A DNA stretch of 64,000 nt from Anatilimnocola aggregata (lineage in GTDB: Bacteria > Planctomycetota > Planctomycetia > Pirellulales > Pirellulaceae): contig NZ_CP036274.1 in assembly GCF_007747655.1 (NCBI RefSeq), positions 3,782,001 to 3,846,000 of the forward strand, read 5' to 3'. Below the pieces are notes generated by a model, which was given only the letters and a program-made list of their open reading frames with translations, searched no databases and had not been told where the DNA came from. The position numbers and the translations under genes are program-made. Below are positions 45,283 through 57,300 of the stretch, piece after piece (the stretch's first letter is position 1; each line of letters begins with the position of its first letter).

Positions 45283-47505
45283 CTACCGCTGCTTCTTCAA
45301 TTCAAACTGCTTGCCCGACAGTGCGTCCTTTGCGAACTTGCCCCAGAACGGTGTAGGGGTGAAATTCCAATCGCTGATGAGGATGGGTGTCGCCTTGGGA
45401 TGGAACGAGAAGCCGGTCCAGTTCAGCTTGTGCTTTTGAATCAGGCCGAGCATGTCGGGAACCCAGGTGTAAGGGTCTTCCTGGGCTTCGGCGGGAATGA
45501 ACGACATCTTGTTGATGTCGGCACCGACCTCGCCAATGAAAATTGGATGCTTGGCAGCGACTTTCATCACCTTGTTTTCCCAGTCCCGTTTCCAGGGATA
45601 GATGTGCGTCGAGTAGACGATGCCATTGCCGCTGGTGTCGGAAAGTTCGTGGCCGTTGGCGATGCCCGACAGGTCGTAGGCCCAGTCGAGCCCTCCGCAG
45701 ATGACAATATTGCGGGCACCGGTCGCGCGCACGGTATCGATCAGCTTTTGCATGCCGGGCGATTCAAAACCGTTTTTGGCTTTGGCTTTTTCTTCGGGCG
45801 TGAGGAAGTTGTCTTCATCGGCGGGCTTCTTCTTTTCTTCGACAAAGCCGCCCTTCTGCCAGACTTCCCACGAGATGCCGTGAGGCTCGTTGAACAGATC
45901 GAATAGCACGGCGGGATGATTCTTATAAACGGTCGCTGCGTCCTTCCAGAATTCCACGTGCAGATCGTTCGGAGCGCGGAAGCGATGCAGATCGAGCGCG
46001 ACATACGCGCCGCGATTGGCCACGAGTGTGATTACCTGGTCAACCAATTCACGATACGACTTGCCACCGTCTTTTTGCCCTGCAGCGCGGCCGTACCAGT
46101 ATTCCTCTTTCACGGGCAGGCGGATGCAATTCGATTTCCACTCGTCGACCGCGACGAGGGCCGACTTCATGACCTTCTCGCCCTTGATCGAAAACTCCAA
46201 GCTGACGACGTTCACGCCCTGCAGCCAAACGTGCTTCCCTTGGGAATCGACGATCTTGTTCCCTTCGACGTGAGTCTCCAGCGGCCACTTGGCTTTGTTG
46301 GGTTCTTCGGCGGGAACTTGCGCAGCTTTCTCCATGGCCGCAGCGGCTGCGGCCGCCGCAAGGAGTTCGGCCGCAGGGACGGGCTTCATTTTCAGGTCGT
46401 CAAGATCGTAGGTTCCGCGTTCGACTTGGAAGAGCGAGGGCATGAATTCCAGCGACAGGGCCGCGGGGGGAACTAGGAACTGCACTTTCTTTTCGACCCA
46501 GCCTTCGGTGTTGCTGCGGGCATAAGGAGGCGAAGGCTTGCCGATCTTCTTGCCGGCGGCATCTTTGAATTCCATCATGATCCGGGCATCGAAGTACGAT
46601 TCTTTGCCGGGCTTGAGGTCGGTAATGCGTTGACGCCAGGTGAATTCGATCGCCTCGACACCGGCGGGGATGTCGATCTCGCGATACAGCATCACAGTTT
46701 TGCCTTTTTCCAACGACTTCAGCCGGAGAAAGCGGTTACTGTTTTCTACTTCCCAATCGCCGCCCGGCTTTCCTTTGCCCCATTGATCGGGAACCCCGCC
46801 CACTTTGGCGTCCGTCTGAAAGCTGCCGTTGGCAATGATGGAACCTTCTTTTTCCAGCACGGCCGCTGCCTTGGCGCGGCGGCCGGCAGCGTTCTTCTCT
46901 TGCTTTTCCTTCGCGGCGGCTGCGGCAGCCTTGGCAGCTTCTTGGAGCGGAGCGGGATCGGCAGCAACGAGGGTTACGTCATCCAAATCGAGCATGCCGG
47001 CCTCGACTTGAAACAACGAAGGCATGAATTCCAGCAAGTGAGCCCCTTCCGGCACCAGAAAGCTGGTGCTGCGATCGACCCAGCCGTCAGTGTTCTTGCG
47101 GGCATAGGGAGCACTGGGGCTGCCAGCGAGTTTATTCCCTTCGGCATCTTTGAACTCGAGCAGTAGGCGGGCATCGAACCAGGGCTGCTTGCCCGGCTTG
47201 AGATTGCTGATCCGTTGTTTCCAGGAGAGAGTCACTGCGCGAACGTCGGCCGGCAAGCGAACCTGGTGATAGACCATCACCATTTCGCCCGGTTTGGACG
47301 AAACCAGTCGCAAGAAATGATTCTCCCCTTCCTGCTCCCAGGTAACGCCCTGTTTCTGCTTGGTCCACTGATCGGGCCACTTGTCTCCGTCGGCGTCAAC
47401 TTCGAAGCCGCTATTGGCCACCAGCGGCTTGGCGGGCGAATCCGCGGCGTAAGTGCTGGCCGCCAGAAGAGTAAATAGAAAAGTAATGAGGAGAGAGGTA
47501 CGCAC
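45283..47505 (-). CDS. Secreted GH5-type glycosidase with duplicated N-terminal modules
   Basis: A 740-residue exported protein. A GTG start at 47505 is chosen: it has AAGGA 8 nt upstream and begins a signal peptide (RTSLLITFLFTLLAASTYAA); the longer frame to 47544 starts only with TTG. Two near-identical beta-sandwich modules (about 25-185 and 220-385; each has LKPGK...FDAR...FKDA, APYAR/PPYAR and LEFMPSLFQVE) are joined by an Ala/Lys/Glu helix. The C-terminal TIM barrel is a GH5-type cellulase/mannanase domain: LQGVNVVSLEF, LHRF, acid/base E540 in FDLFNEPHG and nucleophile E659 in FIGEVG. The modules probably bind a polysaccharide such as beta-glucan or mannan. It is divergent from aconitase. 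Confidence 0.9.
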   Translation of the reverse strand: MRTSLLITFLFTLLAASTYAADSPAKPLVANSGFEVDADGDKWPDQWTKQKQGVTWEQEGENHFLRLVSSKPGEMVMVYHQVRLPADVRAVTLSWKQRISNLKPGKQPWFDARLLLEFKDAEGNKLAGSPSAPYARKNTDGWVDRSTSFLVPEGAHLLEFMPSLFQVEAGMLDLDDVTLVAADPAPLQEAAKAAAAAAKEKQEKNAAGRRAKAAAVLEKEGSIIANGSFQTDAKVGGVPDQWGKGKPGGDWEVENSNRFLRLKSLEKGKTVMLYREIDIPAGVEAIEFTWRQRITDLKPGKESYFDARIMMEFKDAAGKKIGKPSPPYARSNTEGWVEKKVQFLVPPAALSLEFMPSLFQVERGTYDLDDLKMKPVPAAELLAAAAAAAAMEKAAQVPAEEPNKAKWPLETHVEGNKIVDSQGKHVWLQGVNVVSLEFSIKGEKVMKSALVAVDEWKSNCIRLPVKEEYWYGRAAGQKDGGKSYRELVDQVITLVANRGAYVALDLHRFRAPNDLHVEFWKDAATVYKNHPAVLFDLFNEPHGISWEVWQKGGFVEEKKKPADEDNFLTPEEKAKAKNGFESPGMQKLIDTVRATGARNIVICGGLDWAYDLSGIANGHELSDTSGNGIVYSTHIYPWKRDWENKVMKVAAKHPIFIGEVGADINKMSFIPAEAQEDPYTWVPDMLGLIQKHKLNWTGFSFHPKATPILISDWNFTPTPFWGKFAKDALSGKQFELKKQR

Positions 47506-47847
47506 GGTTGAATTCCTTGGAGTCCGGGCATTTCGTCCCGCCAAACTGGCTTGTCAGGCTGGCCAGGGGCGAAATGACGCTAGGGTCTTTTTATACCACG
47601 ATTCGCCGGATTGTCGTGAGCCAAACGCTTTTGCAGCTAGAACTGGGTGTCAGTTCAGATTGATTGCTGAACCACCGCGGCACAACCGAACAGTGGCAAA
47701 TTCGGTACGTGTTGTCCACGTTACAAGCCGTAAGCGAATTGCTACAATCGCGGCAGCAACATGCGGGGCGATACCGCGTTACTGCGATCGTGATTTTGCG
47801 ATCTGGGCAGTATTCCATCCGGCAGGCTTCCACCCACCAGCAAGGCC
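47506..47847. other. 342-nt divergent intergenic region
   Basis: It separates the GH5 gene (minus) from aconitase (plus) and should carry both promoters. On the plus strand TACAAT (47743-47748) is preceded at 16 nt by TTACAA (47721-47726); this is a weak -35/-10 candidate for acnA. No operator palindrome, riboswitch or small gene is supported. Confidence 0.35.
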
Positions 47848-50601
<2,754 letters not shown>

Positions 50602-50609
50602 GAACTCAA

Positions 50610-50683
50610 CCGAAATCTAGTTATCGCGATGAGAAAGTTAGTTAGAGGCTCCGAAATGTGTAGCCTCTATCAGTAGATTTCGG
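50610..50683. terminator. Nested hairpin between convergent genes
   Basis: There is an outer 10-bp stem (CCGAAATCTA at 50610-50619 with 50674-50683) and an inner 8-bp stem (TAGAGGCT at 50643-50650 with 50662-50669). It occupies the 101-nt gap between the end of acnA and the end of the convergent PPC-domain gene. Both strands would fold, so it may stop or protect both transcripts. No long T-tract is present, so it is not a standard intrinsic terminator. Confidence 0.5.
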
Positions 50684-50702
50684 CCGTTTAACATGCGAGC
50701 AA

Positions 50703-53081
50703 TTACTTCGGCGCTTCTTCTACATAAATCCCCACCGTCGTCTCGCTGATCGCAGGCCACTTACCGTCTTGCAGCGCAGTGGCGCGGATGACGGCGTGAT
50801 GAACGCCAAGCTTGGCATCCGGAGCAATCTTGACCTTCAGCGTGCATTGATCCTCGCTGGGAGCCAGGTGCAATCCATCCGCGGTTAGGGGAGCGTTCTT
50901 TTCGCCGCTTCCCATGAGCAGAACATCAGCTGATGTGGGCAATTTCACTGTGCGCGAAACTTTGAGCGGAATGTCGATCGAGCCGCCGGGCGACGCGACG
51001 TACTCGAGCGGCTCGTGAGTGATCTTGAGCAGTGCCCCTTCCAGCGACATCACAATGAAGCCATCCATGATGCCGGTCACTTGACGAATGTTACCTTTAC
51101 CATCGGCCACGGGTGTAACACCGATCACGTTCATGCGGGCGGTAAGACTCGTCTCCAGCCATTCCGGCATGAAGATCGGGTACTGCACCTGCTCGACACC
51201 AGCGGGAACTGTTAGCGAACCGCCGCGAATCCCCCGGCGCTGTCGCTGCTGGGTTGCAGCCATTTGCAGTGTCACCGGCCCTTCGTAACCATCGAGCCGC
51301 TCGACGATGACATCGGCCGGGTAAGTGGTGCCGCGATTCACGATACGGCCGCCGTCTTGCACGGTCGATTTCACTTTGACGCGTGTCTTGATGATGCTCG
51401 TCACCAATACTGGCGAACTGCGTTTTTCGATTGTCTTGTCACCAACCGTTGCGGTGGCAACCACGGTGACATACCCAGCCGTCGCCGGAGCAGTCTCGGC
51501 GACGTTAAGCGTAATGTTCAGCGCTGGCTTATCAGCTGGAATGGTGTTCGCTACTGCTGGTGCCATTACTTCGGAAGGGACGACACCTTCGGGCAGACCT
51601 TCCAACTTGAGAGTCACCGGGGCTTTCCAGGTGCCGCGACGGTCTACCTTCACGACCAGGTCAGCTTTGCCGGCTAGGGGGATATCGAGTTTTTCCGGCA
51701 GCGTTAGGTCAAAATCAAACAACGTTTCGACGTCGGCAACCGTCAGGCGATAAACGCTGGCGATGCTCGGTTCGTTTCCACTGACATCGCCGACGACGAG
51801 CTCGTAAATGCCGTCGGTAGCCACTTTGAAGTCGAGCAGAGCGTCGTTCGAACCGGGTAGGTCGTCGTTTCGCAGCAGTTCTTTTCCGTCTGCATTCAGG
51901 ATGACTAAGGCCGGATCTACAGTCGACTGAAAACGATCAACCTCTGCGATGATGCGAATCAATTGCCCCATTTTGCCTTCAAACCGATAGCGGTCGACCG
52001 GCATACCGCTCACACCGTCAATCTTGTCGAACGACGCCGAAATAGCACTCGGAATTGTCAGACTTCGCTGAGCAACGTCATTGCTAACCGGCTCAAGGAG
52101 GTCCGTCGCATCACCCCCATAAACTTTGGCGTCAGTGCTACCCAGCGGCGACTTGATGCTAACAACCTGCTCCGTCTTGGTCGGATCGTTGCCAATCGCG
52201 ATTTCTTGCGACATCGTCTCGAGTTGACTCGGCTTGGTCAGTCCCCAGCCGATCACCTTGACCGCGTGCGTTTCACCTCGTTTGAGTACCAAAGGCATGG
52301 TCGTGATGACTTCGGGCGCCGAGCGAATGGAGAGGCGATAAACATATCCCCGATCGCCAGCGAACTCTGCATCGCGCACAGCAGCGGTGTAGGTCATGCC
52401 CGCTTGCGAAACAAATCGCAAAGTCACGCCGGTGCCCACCGTGTCGGCACCGTCAGCCACAATTTGGCCATTTGAGTCTTTAATCGTCAGCACGCCCGAG
52501 AAGGGCTGGCCGAGTCGATCATTCAACTGGCAAGTGAGCTGAATCGCTGAGGGTGTAGTAAAGCGATATTCGTCGATCTCGGTAATGCGCGACACTCGCC
52601 CTGATACGGCTGCGGGGAGCGCAGGTAATTCAATGAACTTCTCGCGCTGCTCGGGCTCGAAGATTTCATTGACGTCGCTGATCACGAATTTGCCTGTGTT
52701 GGATCCTCCGTTGGCATTTGCCACACGCCAAGCAATCTCGCCCGGGGGTAATCCAGCAGGCAGTGTGATCTTTGCGGGTACTTCTCGCGCCAATGGCGGT
52801 TGAGCCTGTCCGGCCTTATTGCCGAACCAATAAGGAGGAGGAGTAAGGAACGGTTCGCTAGCCGGGCCAGTAACTTCGATTTTCACGCGCGGATCGAGCG
52901 GCAAGATCTGCATGTCGGTCGTCCAGTCGTAGGTCCCGAGTTGAACCTCGATTGTTGTCCCCGCTTTGCCCGCCGTGGGATAGACGTAGCCGATTTGGGG
53001 GCGAATGTTCGCTGCCGCAACCTGGCCGACGGCGGAAAGCATGAGGAGCAAGGTGATCATTCGACTCTCCAGTGTGGTCAT
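50703..53081 (-). CDS. Exported pre-peptidase C-terminal domain (PPC) protein
   Basis: A 792-residue exported protein of the set that accompanies DUF1501 and DUF1549/1553 genes in planctomycetes. The signal peptide reads MTTLESRMITLLLMLSAVGQVAAA from ATG 53081; a start at 53060 (GGAG upstream) is also possible but would lose the Arg. The mature part begins with an Ig/IPT-like segment (GYVYPTAGKAGTTIEVQLG) and contains two PPC-like beta domains (one near DEYRFTTPSAIQLTCQ, the other VDRYRFEGKMGQLIRIIAEV), followed by further beta-sandwich repeats. No enzyme motif is seen. It is likely a surface or secreted binding protein. It is the last gene of the run, 107 nt from the DUF1501 gene. Confidence 0.85.
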   Translation of the reverse strand: MTTLESRMITLLLMLSAVGQVAAANIRPQIGYVYPTAGKAGTTIEVQLGTYDWTTDMQILPLDPRVKIEVTGPASEPFLTPPPYWFGNKAGQAQPPLAREVPAKITLPAGLPPGEIAWRVANANGGSNTGKFVISDVNEIFEPEQREKFIELPALPAAVSGRVSRITEIDEYRFTTPSAIQLTCQLNDRLGQPFSGVLTIKDSNGQIVADGADTVGTGVTLRFVSQAGMTYTAAVRDAEFAGDRGYVYRLSIRSAPEVITTMPLVLKRGETHAVKVIGWGLTKPSQLETMSQEIAIGNDPTKTEQVVSIKSPLGSTDAKVYGGDATDLLEPVSNDVAQRSLTIPSAISASFDKIDGVSGMPVDRYRFEGKMGQLIRIIAEVDRFQSTVDPALVILNADGKELLRNDDLPGSNDALLDFKVATDGIYELVVGDVSGNEPSIASVYRLTVADVETLFDFDLTLPEKLDIPLAGKADLVVKVDRRGTWKAPVTLKLEGLPEGVVPSEVMAPAVANTIPADKPALNITLNVAETAPATAGYVTVVATATVGDKTIEKRSSPVLVTSIIKTRVKVKSTVQDGGRIVNRGTTYPADVIVERLDGYEGPVTLQMAATQQRQRRGIRGGSLTVPAGVEQVQYPIFMPEWLETSLTARMNVIGVTPVADGKGNIRQVTGIMDGFIVMSLEGALLKITHEPLEYVASPGGSIDIPLKVSRTVKLPTSADVLLMGSGEKNAPLTADGLHLAPSEDQCTLKVKIAPDAKLGVHHAVIRATALQDGKWPAISETTVGIYVEEAPK

Positions 53082-53188
53082 CTCGCTCCGCGAGATTACA
53101 AGCGTTCGGCTATCAAGTGCCCGTCAGGTTTTCTGAGTAGTTCTCTACCTGGTTTTTCATCATGCGGAGCATGATGACTACTGAGAGA

Positions 53189-54511
53189 CTAGACCAAACC
53201 AGGAATGACACGACCACCATTCACAATGGGGACTGGCCGGCCGAGGGGTGTATAATAGGTCTTGTTCGTGTCGATCCCCATCTGGTGGAAGAGCGTGCAG
53301 ATGACATCTTCGACGCCGTAGGGTTCGGTCGTGGGATAGGCGCACCGGTTATCGGTCGCGCCGATCACTTGTCCTTGCTTCACGCCACCGCCGGCCCACA
53401 AAATGGCTTGCGTCATCGACCAGTGATCGCGTCCGGCGCGGGCGTTAATCTGAGGTGTGCGTCCCATTTCGCCCATCATGACCACCAGCGTGCTTTCCAG
53501 CATGCCGCGCTCGTCCAGGTCCGTAACCAGCGCGCTGAAGGCGCGATCGGCCGAGGGAATGAGGTCTTCCTTCAAGCTGGGGAACTGCGAAAAATGGGTA
53601 TCCCAACTGCCGTTATCGACGCCGACGAACCGCGAACCCGCTTCGACCAGGCGGCGGGCGAGCAACGCGCATTGGCCGAGCGATGTATAGCCATAGCGTT
53701 CGCGTGTTTTGTCGCTTTCAGCCGAAATATCAAAGGCCTTGCGCGCGTCGGGCGCGGTGATCATTGAATAGGCCTTCTCATAATACGTGCTCATCACATT
53801 CGTCCGACCGCTCTGCTGAGCCTTGTTCTGCTGCTCGACCGCGGCCAACATTTTCCGACGGCGCTCCATCCGGCCTTCGGACACGCCCGGCGGCAGACGC
53901 AAATCACGCACTTCAAAGTCGGGCTGTACGGGGTCGGTCTCGAGCACGAAGGGAGCGTGAGCAGGACCATAAAACCCAGGTCCGCCTGCTTCCATGGGAT
54001 CGGGCAGGTTCACGTATGTTGGAATATTGCCACGTGGACCCAATTCGCGCGAGACAATCGACCCTAGGGACGGAAAGAGAAGATTGTTCGGGGTACCGCC
54101 GGCCTGACCGTCGGCAAAGGCCGCTTTGTAGCCCGTCATGCAATAGTGATAGCCGGTGCTGTGGCCATTGTCCTTGTGGCTGTGCGACCGAACGATCGTG
54201 AACTTATCGGCAATGGCCGCCGAGAGCGGGCAATGTTCGCCCACGAATGTGCCCGGCACTTTCGTGGAAATAGGCTGATAAGGGCCACGAATCTCCGCCG
54301 GCCCTTCGGGCTTGAGATCCCACATGTCGATGGTGCTAGGCCCCCCCTCGAGAAACAGGAAGATCACCGACTTTGCCTTAGCTTCTTTGCCATTGCCGGC
54401 AGTCGCTTCGAGTTCGAGCAGACGGGGCAACGTCAAACCGCCGATCAGACCGACCGACCCGAGTCTTAACGCTTGTCGCCGAGAAACTCGATCGCAATAT
54501 GAGCGAGACAT
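53189..54511 (-). CDS. DUF1501 family exported protein
   Basis: A 440-residue protein of the DUF1501 family (alkaline-phosphatase-like/sulfatase-like fold). The N-terminus has a twin-arginine-type signal (VSRRQALRLGSVGLIGGLTLP), so Tat export is likely. Visible motifs: FLFLEGGPSTIDMWDLKPEG (family start), VRSHSHKDNGHSTGYHYCMTGY, SVGSIVSREL-like SLGSIVSRELG, FVGVDNGSWDTH and VVMMGEMGRTPQINARAGRDHW. The GGAAGGTGA sequence upstream of ATG 54511 is a strong ribosome-binding site. The gene is 47 nt downstream of the DUF1549/1553 gene, its constant partner in planctomycetes, and is thought to act with it at the cell surface; the reaction is unknown. Confidence 0.95.
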   Translation of the reverse strand: MSRSYCDRVSRRQALRLGSVGLIGGLTLPRLLELEATAGNGKEAKAKSVIFLFLEGGPSTIDMWDLKPEGPAEIRGPYQPISTKVPGTFVGEHCPLSAAIADKFTIVRSHSHKDNGHSTGYHYCMTGYKAAFADGQAGGTPNNLLFPSLGSIVSRELGPRGNIPTYVNLPDPMEAGGPGFYGPAHAPFVLETDPVQPDFEVRDLRLPPGVSEGRMERRRKMLAAVEQQNKAQQSGRTNVMSTYYEKAYSMITAPDARKAFDISAESDKTRERYGYTSLGQCALLARRLVEAGSRFVGVDNGSWDTHFSQFPSLKEDLIPSADRAFSALVTDLDERGMLESTLVVMMGEMGRTPQINARAGRDHWSMTQAILWAGGGVKQGQVIGATDNRCAYPTTEPYGVEDVICTLFHQMGIDTNKTYYTPLGRPVPIVNGGRVIPGLV

Positions 54512-54558
54512 CAGTCACCTTCCTTCGTGATACTGGTTGGCTTGAGCTATGTGCAGTG

Positions 54559-57123
54559 TTAGTGGTTAAACAAGAATTCTTTGCTGTTGAGCAATACCCA
54601 CACGATGTCTTCGCAGGCTTCGCGCCTCGCCGGCCCTTCGTCGGGGCTCTCCACAAGGATCGGCAGCAGTTGCTCTTTCTCGCCCGGCTTAGGATAGCGG
54701 GCGAGTACGGTGAGATAGAGTTGGTCGAGCGTGTCGGCGGCAGACAGCGGTTGCTTTGCGACTGTCGCCGCATTGCCCGAACGGTTGCGAATCTTCGTCA
54801 TGATCTCGGGCGAATTCATCAGGTGCAGTGCCTGCGAAATGCTCGGCTCGTTACTTCGCTCACATTCGCAAACCGTGGCTCGCACGGGACGACCAAAAAT
54901 GCGAAAAAAGTACGAGGGCAACTTGTTGTCCCAAATCTGCACCGCTCGATGACCTTCCGGCCAGCCGTTGAAGACTTCCGGTGTTCCGGTGGCCTGACCG
55001 ATGGCATCCAGCAGAACTTCAGCCGGCAATGCCTTGTGCGCGGCATGCGAGAAGTTTTGCTCATCTGTCGCATTGCTGGGGGTTGTCGTGGTTGCCAATT
55101 GATACAGCCGACTGTTGAGCAGTGTCCGCGTAAAAGCCTTCAGGTCGTACTTGCAGTCGCGCAAATGTTTAGACAACTCCAGCAACAGCGGTTCGTTGGA
55201 AGCCGGGTTGGTGATCCGTAAGTCGTCGATAGGCTCCACCAGGCCGCGGCCAAAGTAATGGGCCCAGAGGCGATTGGCCATCATCGTAGAGAAGTACTGA
55301 TTGTCCGGCGCAGTCATCCAGTCCACGAGTTCTACGCGTGGATCGGCCGCTTCGTTAACTGCCGTATCCGGTACGAATCCCTTTTTGGGCTTCGGTGCGG
55401 GCCTGGCCTTGCCTTTGACGACGACTGGTTCTGGCACCGGTTCAGGTTCGGGTGCTTTCCGCGGCTTTGGCGTGACACCTAAGGGACGCGCTTGCACGAA
55501 CTCGTTGGTCCGCGGATGCTTTAAGTCCTTAGCGACAATCGGCACGATGGCTTCACCGCCATCGGGTGTCTTCTTGCGACTTACGCCGCTAAACATGCCC
55601 GCCATCGCAAAGTAATCTTCCTGCCCCCAGCGATCAGAAGGATGATGGTGGCACTGAGCACATTCGAGGCGAATTCCTAAAAATACCTGACTCACATTCC
55701 GTGCTGCGATCTCCGGTGTATCGAGCGCTTTGTAGAACGCGGCGGGGCCTTCGGCTTTGACGTTTCCTTTAGCAGTGATCAGTTCACGAACGAATTGATC
55801 GTAAGGGCGATTCTCGACGAATTGCCGCTGTAGCCAGCGAGTAATCGCGACCGCTCCCTGAGGCGTAATTTTCGACTGATCGACACGCAGCAGGTCGCTA
55901 AAACGCATCGTCCAGTAATCTGCATATTCGGGTCGATCAAGTAGCCGATCAACCAGTAGCGAGCGTTTGTTTGGGGCTGGATCAGCCAGAAATGCTTTTG
56001 CTTCGGCAGCAGTGGGAAGCACGCCGATGACGTCGAGAAATGCTCGCCGCAGAAACGTCGCATCGTCACACATTTCGCTCGGCTCGATACCGAGGCGTTG
56101 CAACTTGTCCCAGGCCAGCCGATCGATGAAGTTGTTTTCGGGCGGGCGAGTGAACGTTACCCCGGGCTGGGGAATCGTGATGCGGCAAACAGTGACTTGC
56201 CCCAAATAGCGGGCCAGAATCGCCGCTTCACCAGCCAATTCAGAGGCCTGAACAAACCCACGGCCATCGACACCGGCAATCACCCCTGCATTCGACTCGT
56301 ATTCCGCCTCGGTCGTGACGCAACGACGCGAACCATCGCTATCGATGGCCCACACCCGCAGTTGTTGCGTCCCTTTGGCATGCAGCACCTGCTCAGTCGG
56401 TTCGACTTCGATCCTCACCAAGGTCGGTGCTTCTTCGCTGCCGTAAGTGGCTCCTTCGCTGATCCAGCGGGCCAACCGGCGATGACGGATGCTTCCTTCC
56501 TCAAACCGTTGACCGCCACCATGTGGCTCATTCGCCAGCGCCTTGCGCAGTAGCAAACTGTGTTCGGGCGAAGCCAGCGAAATCCGCCGTCCGCGACCTT
56601 CTTTGGTGATGGCGTCGTGATCGGCCTTTGGGTCGAACCCAAACACCGTCAACTTGAAACCGTTCTGACCTTCAGCCTTGCCGTGGCAGCCGCCCATATT
56701 GCAAGTGGCTTTGGTAAGAATCGGGATGATGTCCCGAGGAAACGAAAGGTGCGTCGGATCCTTAATTCCCTTGATCGTCACCGGGACTTTCGTCGTACCG
56801 TCTGGATGTTCCACGATCACATTTGTCTGCCCGTCTGTCACCGGAGTGATTAGCCCCAACTCATCCACGCGGGCGATCTTCTCATCTTCGCTGCGATACT
56901 TCGCCACGCGCGTTAGGTCGATGATTCGCTTGTCGGCAGTTGGCTGACTCACGAGCAACTGCAGGCTCGCCTCGGGCTGATCGAGTTCAGCGGTCGCGGG
57001 GGTAACTGTTATTTTTTCAGCTGCGGCCAGATGCTGGCACAAGCCAGCCGTCACGGCAAAAAACGCGAGGGCTGGTGCGGTCATCCGCAGCCAACTTCGC
57101 AGGTTAGGCAAGGCTAAACGCAT
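54559..57123 (-). CDS. DUF1549/DUF1553 cytochrome-like surface protein
   Basis: An 854-residue exported protein of the planctomycete PSD1-like families. It has a signal peptide (LRMTAPALAFFAVTAGLCQHLAAA), then a Big_2/Ig-like domain (ITVTPATAELDQPEASLQLLV). Next is a haem-binding-like motif with CX4CH spacing (CNMGGCHGKAEGQNGFKL, C141/C146/H147) typical of this family, then a DUF1549 region (NFIDRLAWDKLQRLGIEP...FLRRAFLDVIGVLP) and a standard CxxCH motif (LECAQCHHHPSDRWGQEDY). The C-terminal DUF1553 region contains MANRLWAHYFGRGLVEP and MNSPEI. Covalent haem is inferred from the motifs. It probably acts as an exported electron-transfer or substrate-binding protein with the DUF1501 protein downstream. 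ATG 57123 is the only early start. Confidence 0.95.
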   Translation of the reverse strand: MRLALPNLRSWLRMTAPALAFFAVTAGLCQHLAAAEKITVTPATAELDQPEASLQLLVSQPTADKRIIDLTRVAKYRSEDEKIARVDELGLITPVTDGQTNVIVEHPDGTTKVPVTIKGIKDPTHLSFPRDIIPILTKATCNMGGCHGKAEGQNGFKLTVFGFDPKADHDAITKEGRGRRISLASPEHSLLLRKALANEPHGGGQRFEEGSIRHRRLARWISEGATYGSEEAPTLVRIEVEPTEQVLHAKGTQQLRVWAIDSDGSRRCVTTEAEYESNAGVIAGVDGRGFVQASELAGEAAILARYLGQVTVCRITIPQPGVTFTRPPENNFIDRLAWDKLQRLGIEPSEMCDDATFLRRAFLDVIGVLPTAAEAKAFLADPAPNKRSLLVDRLLDRPEYADYWTMRFSDLLRVDQSKITPQGAVAITRWLQRQFVENRPYDQFVRELITAKGNVKAEGPAAFYKALDTPEIAARNVSQVFLGIRLECAQCHHHPSDRWGQEDYFAMAGMFSGVSRKKTPDGGEAIVPIVAKDLKHPRTNEFVQARPLGVTPKPRKAPEPEPVPEPVVVKGKARPAPKPKKGFVPDTAVNEAADPRVELVDWMTAPDNQYFSTMMANRLWAHYFGRGLVEPIDDLRITNPASNEPLLLELSKHLRDCKYDLKAFTRTLLNSRLYQLATTTTPSNATDEQNFSHAAHKALPAEVLLDAIGQATGTPEVFNGWPEGHRAVQIWDNKLPSYFFRIFGRPVRATVCECERSNEPSISQALHLMNSPEIMTKIRNRSGNAATVAKQPLSAADTLDQLYLTVLARYPKPGEKEQLLPILVESPDEGPARREACEDIVWVLLNSKEFLFNH

Positions 57124-57300
57124 GAAACGGTTCGTCCTGGTGGGCTATGGGGGGACGAAGAGGCGGGTTTTGGTCTCCAAACCAAAGCATCAACTTAGCA
57201 CGATGGATCGAACGACTCAAGAAATATCGGCCCCAAAACGGCGGGTAATGTGGAATTCGGCTGTTGCAAGGCGAACTGGGCAAAACAACCGCCAACGAAG

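Noticed and set aside
53158-53176. An 8-bp hairpin (CATCATGC-GGA-GCATGATG) after the DUF1501 gene
   Set aside because: On the minus strand it is followed by A, not T, and the stem is short, so it is not a credible terminator.
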